A stretch of DNA of 64,000 bases. Origin: Cycas panzhihuaensis (lineage: Eukaryota > Cycadophyta). The stretch is from the NCBI GenBank assembly GCA_023213395.1, contig CM041465.1, positions 114,025,741 through 114,089,740 of the forward strand. The letters run 5' to 3'. Positions 59,151 through 64,000 of this stretch are shown here, piece by piece. The notes beneath the pieces were generated by a model. It was not told where the DNA came from, ran no database searches, and was given only the letters and a program-made list of their open reading frames with translations. Every line of letters starts with the position of its first letter. Position 1 is the first letter of the stretch. The position numbers and the translations under genes were made by a program.

Positions 59151-60502
59151 ATACTGCCATTCCCAATGCAAGCGGTGTTCTTGTTGACAACTCTTTCCTG
59201 GACGAATCTATCATGACCGTCCATGATGCTTCTCCTCACCCACTCACCGACAGCGAGTGGTATGGTGACATTGTGCGATATCTGACTCAGCAAGAATATC
59301 GCCTCGAAGTTAGTAACAAGGTTAGGTCACGTATCCGCCGCTTATCATAGCAACACTTCCTCGTAGATGAAGTGTTGTATAAGAGATCCTTTGATGGGAT
59401 CCTGCTTCGCTGCGTCGCTCCTGACGAAGTGGACCAAATACTCCGCGAATGCCATCATGGCATTTGTGGGGGCCACTTTGGGGGACAATCCATAGCCCAA
59501 AGGGTCCTCTGCATGGGTTATTACTGGCCGTCCTTGTTCAAGGATGCCCACGCCTGTGCCCTTAGATGTCAGTGATGTCAGGAGTATGCCAATGTCTCTC
59601 ATGTACCCTTCGAGGCATTGCACCCTATCATGTCCCCGTGGCCCTTTTCTCAATGGGGCTTAGACCTCATTGGGGCTATATCGCCACCATCTTCTGCATA
59701 ACATAAATATATCTTTACCGCTACCAAATACTTCACTAAATGGGTAGACGCAATCCCCCTGTCCACTACCCCTGGCAAGATGATAGCCACCTTCGTCTAC
59801 CAGCATATTATCTGTTGTTTTGGGATTCCAGATGTCCTAATTACGGATAATGGAACTTCCTTCTGTAATAAGGAAATGGACGAATTGTGCAAGAAATTCA
59901 AGATCTCGCATAAGACGTCATCCCCTTATTACCCCCAAGCAAACGGGCAAGTTGAACCCTTCAACAAAATGCTCGTCAGCATTTTAAAGAAAATCGTTGC
60001 ACAGTCCCAAAGGGATTGGCACATCCAACTCCCTTCCGCCCTATGGGCATATTGCACTTCTATCCGTATGGCTACCGGAATGACCCCATTCTCATTAGTC
60101 TACGGAACTGAGGCGATACTCCCACTGGAAGTGGAGATCCCCTCTCTTCAAATTTCTCTTTGAGGCCTCATTGACGAAAAGTCTATTCGCCAGGCTCGCC
60201 TCCTAGACCTCGAAGCCCTGGATGAGAGGCGCTTAACAGCTTATCAACCAAACCTCGCTTCGAAAGCATGCTTGCAAAGGACACACGACAAATATCTTCG
60301 TGCTTGTCCTTTATGCCCTAGGGACCACGTCCTCAAATTGTAGTACCTTTACGATCGCTTGGCCAAATTCGGGCCCAAATGGGTAGGCCCCCTCATCTTT
60401 CTCGGAAGCCTCGATAACGACGCATATAGGATCGCCACCTTAGATGGCTTAGAATTTGAGAAATCGATCAACGGAAAATTCCTTAAGAAGTTTTACGTGT
60501 GA
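59151..60502 (+). pseudogene. Integrase of element F
   Basis: Zinc-binding region: ILRECHHGICGGHFGGQSIA ... YYWPSLFKDAHAC ... CQ, stop (TGA, 59573, Arg expected), CQEYAN. Core: QWGLDLIGAI (first Asp), VLITDNGTSFCNKEM (second Asp) and YPQANGQVEPFNKMLVSILK (Glu). C-terminus: KFGPKWVGPLIFLGSLDNDA and INGKFLKKFYV with the natural stop at 60500-60502. In-frame stops at 59348, 59573, 59699, 60161 and 60341; no frameshift. It would integrate cDNA in the nucleus. Confidence 0.92.
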
Positions 60503-61037
60503 TCTTTTCGCTCTTTTCTCCGCCATGCTCTGAAACGAGCCTAAACTACCATTTTAAATTGTTCCCATTCCTCCTAACCACAGGTAGAATGGTAATTTAA
60601 GATGGATTTTTGCTTTGTCTTCTGGTTCCTCCTGTGGAACCTGCATTCCCGTGTGCTCCTGGGAACCTTTATCCTCCTATTTGGGCATCCCCCGACTAGG
60701 ACGACGCTGTGGAGTATCGTCACTCCCCTCTTCTGCCTGTTGTTTCCTTCGCATATTCCACTATGCTCCTCCGTGGACATGCGTGTTGCTTTATTTCTAA
60801 CCTCACACCTCTCGATCACCTCTACTTATGGTGGATGTGTATGCTCCTATTAGACATATAGCCATACATGGAAGGAAACACATGCATATTTACAACCAAA
60901 TATTTACAACAAAATACTTACAACAAAACATATTTACATTTACAATATACAAAAATATTTATTTACAAAAGTAAAACATACATGCTATCTCTATCGTATA
61001 TGATACATACCATTTCATATCAAAATAGGGTTCCAAT

Positions 61038-61092
<55 letters not shown>

Positions 61093-61214
61093 TGTCATGG
61101 TACATCATGCATGTGGGAAGCTGGGATCCTTACAGGGTGGGTACAATCATGTGAGCCTACATATGACCCCCTGGAGGCCCGCGCTTTCCCGTCAAAACTA
61201 TATGTACATCTCAT
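60503..61214 (+). other. Spacer after pol, element F
   Basis: No sense gene. It starts with the conserved 'acgagcctaaactaccattt' block. Repeats of 'tatttacaa' units at 60885-60970 and a long TA microsatellite at 61043-61088 lie in what may be the 3' flank of the antisense gene. Confidence 0.5.
61043..61088. repeat. (TA)n microsatellite
   Basis: About 23 TA units. The homologous sites in A (near 288) and E (near 49567) have only a few units. Confidence 0.95.
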
Positions 61215-63172
61215 CTATTGCTGTCCTAATCCTAGGGTGCCATCCCTCGGTCTGTGTGATCCCTCTCCTAGGGACCACATCCCTCTGAGGCTCCTCCTGG
61301 GCCTCCGCGAGCTGCCTGCCTCACTCCCCTCGTCCCAAGGCTGTCTTGGGGTCATAGTCACTGTGTGTATGGGCCTAGCTCCTGCTCGACCTTGAGACTA
61401 TCTGCGCTACTAGCTGGTCGTATCAGACCTAGATGTGATCCCTCTCACCCCGGAGTCCCTCCTCCATACTCTGAAACTTCTCCTCTGTCGCCTTAAGGCA
61501 CTCCTCTAGTACTGCTAGGCGGATGCTACTCCCAGCATCTCCTCCTAGTCCGCTCCGAGCCTCTAAGGCCTGGACTCGTCTGCGCAGCTCATCCCGCTCG
61601 CCCCTAGCTGCGTTGAGCTCTCACTGCAGCTGTCCCTAGAATGCCATGTGCTCCTGGGTCTCTGCAGCCTAGATGCCTCTCACCCTTACCAGTGGGGTGA
61701 ATGCCTGCATGTGGGTTCCTGCCGATCTGGGCGCATCCTCTGCCTGGATGGGCGGTTGCCCCTCTGCATAGACCTAAGGGAACATCTCCCTCACCATGGC
61801 CTCCACCAGTCTTCGGACCTCTGCTACTCCTATCAATACAACATGCTGTGTGTCAGTGTATATCCTCACCGCATACCATAATGAAATGAAATCAAAGATC
61901 TATCTAGATGTTAAATGACTAAGGAAATAGTTAGGTCTCACCTGTCGTGGCCGCCGGCTCCTCTGCTCGGGCGACATCCTCGTCTCCTGGCCCTCTGCCA
62001 GCTACAGGTACCTCATCCTCAGGTATATCCTTTGCCTCTACCTTGCCCCTAGCAGGGACTAGCTCGACCCTCGCCTCTCTAGATCTCCTCACGATCCGTA
62101 GTCTGCGACCCCTAGTCTCAGGTACCCTGCTCGCCTCGGTAGCTCCTAATGGGCCTGCCCCTCCTCCAGTAGTCCCGGATGGTCTTACTGCTCCCCCTGT
62201 TAATCATGATGGACCTTCCTCTCTTGCAGGTCATGATGGGCCAGCCCCATCTCCCCCATCATCGCCGCTATCGTCGTCGCTTCGTCGTCGTCGTCGTCGT
62301 CGATGGGTGCTCCTGCTCCGCCTGCTCCGTCGTTACTCTCCCACCTCACTGCTCTGTAGGGCTCTGCTGTATAGTCTGTCTGAGTGAGGAGGTCGAGTGA
62401 TATTGCATCGACTGACTGAAAAACATGGGCATGATCCTCTATCCCTCGGAGCCTCATCTGCCATCTGTGGACCATCGGGGCCCACTCTGCTATGGGGAAT
62501 GGCCCCTCTACTGGTGCCACTACTGTAAAATGATTATAAAACTAGCACTACAACAGCGTGCTGTAAGAAAACCCTCCTCTGTCGGATCTCTGGATGGTGT
62601 CTAGTTGGGTGACGAGGTTCGTCGCAACTAGAGTGGCCCAATCCATCCTCTCGTCAGCCTCGCACCGGTGCGCTGCATTCACCCAACCTCTGAGGATCTC
62701 CTTGTAGTTCTGTTTCTGGGAAATCTGAAACAGAATGCATAGTAGTATCAACTTCCTCACCTGAGGAATCTTGGACATGAGCATAGTCTGGAGGGGAGCT
62801 CCCCTCCGCTCCTACCTATCGGTCCCTGTGAGGAACTAGGTCGCCTCCCTGTGTGCTGCCTCGGTGCTAGGCAGTGCTCCCAGCCTCACTGGCCTCCCTG
62901 TCGCTGGTACTCCGAGGATCTACCTGATGTCTCTTGGGGTAATAGTAACGTCGCCTATCTGAGGCAAGTGAAGTACATGCCTCCTCCTGTCCCAGTATGA
63001 TACGATGTCAACCAGGAGCCTCTAGTCTGACGCGAATTGGGGGGACTTGAGGGCCTTGTATAGGCCACACCTCTTTAAAGTCACCTTGTCCTCTTGGGAC
63101 GCCATCTCCAAGTAACTCAGTATCGGCATGCCGATATTCTCGCGATTATCCACCGTGATAACTGCCTGCAAT
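61215..63172 (-). pseudogene. Antisense PMD gene of element F, best preserved
   Basis: Minus strand. An acceptor (TTTTGATGATTGCAG|GCAG) at about 63172 opens VDNRENIGMPILSYLEMASQ. The PMD core follows: LLVDIVSYWDRRRHVLHLPQ, IGDVTITPRDIR, stop (TAG for Gln), ILGVPATGRPVRLGALPSTE. Then LMSKIPQVRKLILLCILFQI, WVNAAHRCEADERMDWATLV, APMVHRWQMRLRGIEDHAHV and an acidic run. After a second apparent intron (about 61830-61946) the last exon has a probable coiled coil (AARGERDELRRRVQALEARS) and a basic tail. Stops are mostly TAG for CAG, so an ancestral spliced protein of roughly 500 residues is likely. Cellular PMD proteins are nuclear and affect silencing; here the role is unknown. Confidence 0.82.
61830..61946 (-). 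other. Candidate second intron of the PMD gene, element F
   Basis: On the minus strand the donor is ACGACAG|GTGAGACC (near 61946) and the acceptor TTGTATTGATAG|GAGTAG (near 61830). Stops lie inside and coding resemblance to A and E resumes on both sides. E has a matching GCCACAGTGAGAG near 50415, and A has GGATTTGCAG|GTATGG near 1072 as acceptor. Confidence 0.5.
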
Positions 63173-63838
63173 CATCAAAAGTCAATCAAGGTCAGCCTCC
63201 TAGCAGTCATCTAGGCTCCTAGCTCTCTTTCTGATCTTCCTTTCTGATTTTGGGGGCTGTTTGGCCCCTCTTTTAGTTTTTTCTGGTTTTTTGCCTGCGT
63301 ACCACTCCAAATTTAGTGGTACTGCTAAATTTAGAGCAGGTCCCGCGGCGATCGCTATCCTATAACGATCCTACGTCCAAGATCGCGGTGCCATGATCTT
63401 GGCCGCGGTATAAATGGTAACCCCCTATAAAGGGGGGTTTCGGCATGGAAAATCCTAATTTTTTTGTGGTGGACCCCCGTGGGGCCCACCGGGACTAGGG
63501 CTCCCTAATGCCCAGGTCCCTGCCTCTTTCTAGGTCTAGTTCAGACTATGAGAGGCATCTAATTGCCCATAAGGGGCATAAAAAATGCATAAAAATTAAC
63601 GAAAAACATTAAACTTTGAACTTTGAAATGGCAAGGGTTTCGTGAGATCCACTCACTAGATCTGGCCTGACCATCGCCATCTTGTCTCTGTGGTCATAAT
63701 GACTCTCACCGTGCTTGGATCCAATGGTCAAATCATCTCTTGCATACCTCCAAAGCTTGGTAGTGCTCCATGTCGTAAGGAAAAGGCTCTGGTTTCGTAC
63801 TAGAGCCGATGAAAATGAATCTGATTTTCATTTATTTT
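63173..63838 (-). other. Leader, candidate first exon and first intron of the PMD gene, element F
   Basis: It holds a candidate short first exon on the minus strand (ATGGCGATGGTCAGG, near 63680) with donor CTA|GTGAGT near 63655, about 480 bp from the PMD acceptor. The conserved block (AAGGGGGG, GTGGGGCCCACCGGG, GGGCTCCCTAATGCCCAGG) is at 63415-63545. No sense gene. Confidence 0.5.
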
Positions 63839-63850
63839 CCTTATATAGGT
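63839..63850 (-). promoter_or_regulatory. TATA box of the antisense PMD gene, element F
   Basis: The minus strand reads ACCTATATAAGG, one base different from A and E, at the equivalent position. Confidence 0.65.
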
Positions 63851-64000
63851 GGGAGCCCTGACAGGCACTTCTTCCGTTCTTAGCTCTGCGACGGTCGTTG
63901 GGACCGTCTCATTCCCTTGGTAGCCTTTGCCTTCTGGCCCTATCACCCATTGTGCTCTATTGATGCCCTTTTTGCCCTCTCTTGTAAGGGCATTTATGGT
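63851..64000 (+). other. Region before the expected aRH of element F, cut by window end
   Basis: It matches 52259-52400 of E ('gggaccgtctc', 'ttgatgccctttttgccctc'). The aRH frame would begin about 360 bp right of the window. Confidence 0.6.

Larger units (their letters stand above)
29744..64000 (+). mobile_element. Element F: Tat-like Ty3/gypsy element, interrupted by H and E, truncated by window end
   Basis: The 5' LTR starts at 29744 (TGTTTCCCAGC) and ends at 39868, split by copia element H. The primer site is at 39870, gag at 40136-42241, then element E, then protease to integrase at 56047-60502 and an antisense PMD gene at about 61.2-63.2 kb. Removing E with one CATGG joins gag to pol in the same frame. 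From about 41.36 to 60.50 kb (without E) I see no frameshift, only in-frame stops. The aRH and 3' LTR must lie right of 64000. Confidence 0.9.

Noticed and set aside
60602-60853. Hydrophobic sense frame after F integrase
   Set aside because: It is not conserved as protein in E, and it lies beyond the natural stop at 60500 in the spacer that flanks the antisense gene.
1-64000. Host genes, tRNA, rRNA, CRISPR arrays or bacterial operons
   Set aside because: Nothing on either strand supports them. All recognisable coding sequence belongs to retrotransposons.

Overview
The window is plant nuclear DNA made of nested LTR retrotransposons. I found no host gene, tRNA, rRNA or CRISPR array. Plant origin is inferred from Tat-type and chromovirus Ty3/gypsy elements, a Ty1/copia element primed by initiator tRNA-Met, a plant mobile domain (PMD) gene and decay by C-to-T nonsense mutation. 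The deep nesting and 2.5-3 kb LTRs suggest a large genome; I cannot name the species.

Layout. (1) 1-4434 is the 3' part of Tat-like element A: an antisense PMD gene, then a sense archaeal-type RNase H (aRH), then a polypurine tract. (2) Two long related LTRs follow, 4435-~7270 and 7498-~10650, separated by a 227-bp remnant. (3) Element C, an old AT-rich relative, uses the second LTR as its 5' LTR and runs to 29743. A minus-strand chromovirus, element D (13923-20647), is inserted in it with an ATATC target duplication. (4) Tat-like element F starts at 29744 and runs off the right edge. Its 5' LTR is split by a copia element, H (30658-38226, duplication CTAAC). Its gag is split by a complete Tat-like element, E (42242-56041, duplication CATGG).

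Elements A, E and F share one architecture: LTR, primer site, gag, protease, RT, RNase H and integrase in sense (RT to integrase is visible only in F), then a PMD gene in antisense with its own conserved TATA box and apparent introns. A sense aRH reading frame next to the 3' LTR follows in A and E; in F that position lies beyond the window. E has lost most of RT and all of RNase H and the integrase core but keeps the PMD gene, the aRH and both LTRs. C has the same modules but with the aRH before the PMD gene.

The insertion order can be read directly: C first, then D and F into C, then H and E into F. The sense genes would make the capsid and replication enzymes. The PMD gene is probably transcribed separately toward pol. 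The most notable system is this intron-bearing, TATA-driven antisense PMD gene with a displaced aRH. Every coding region seen is broken, so the functional claims concern ancestral elements.
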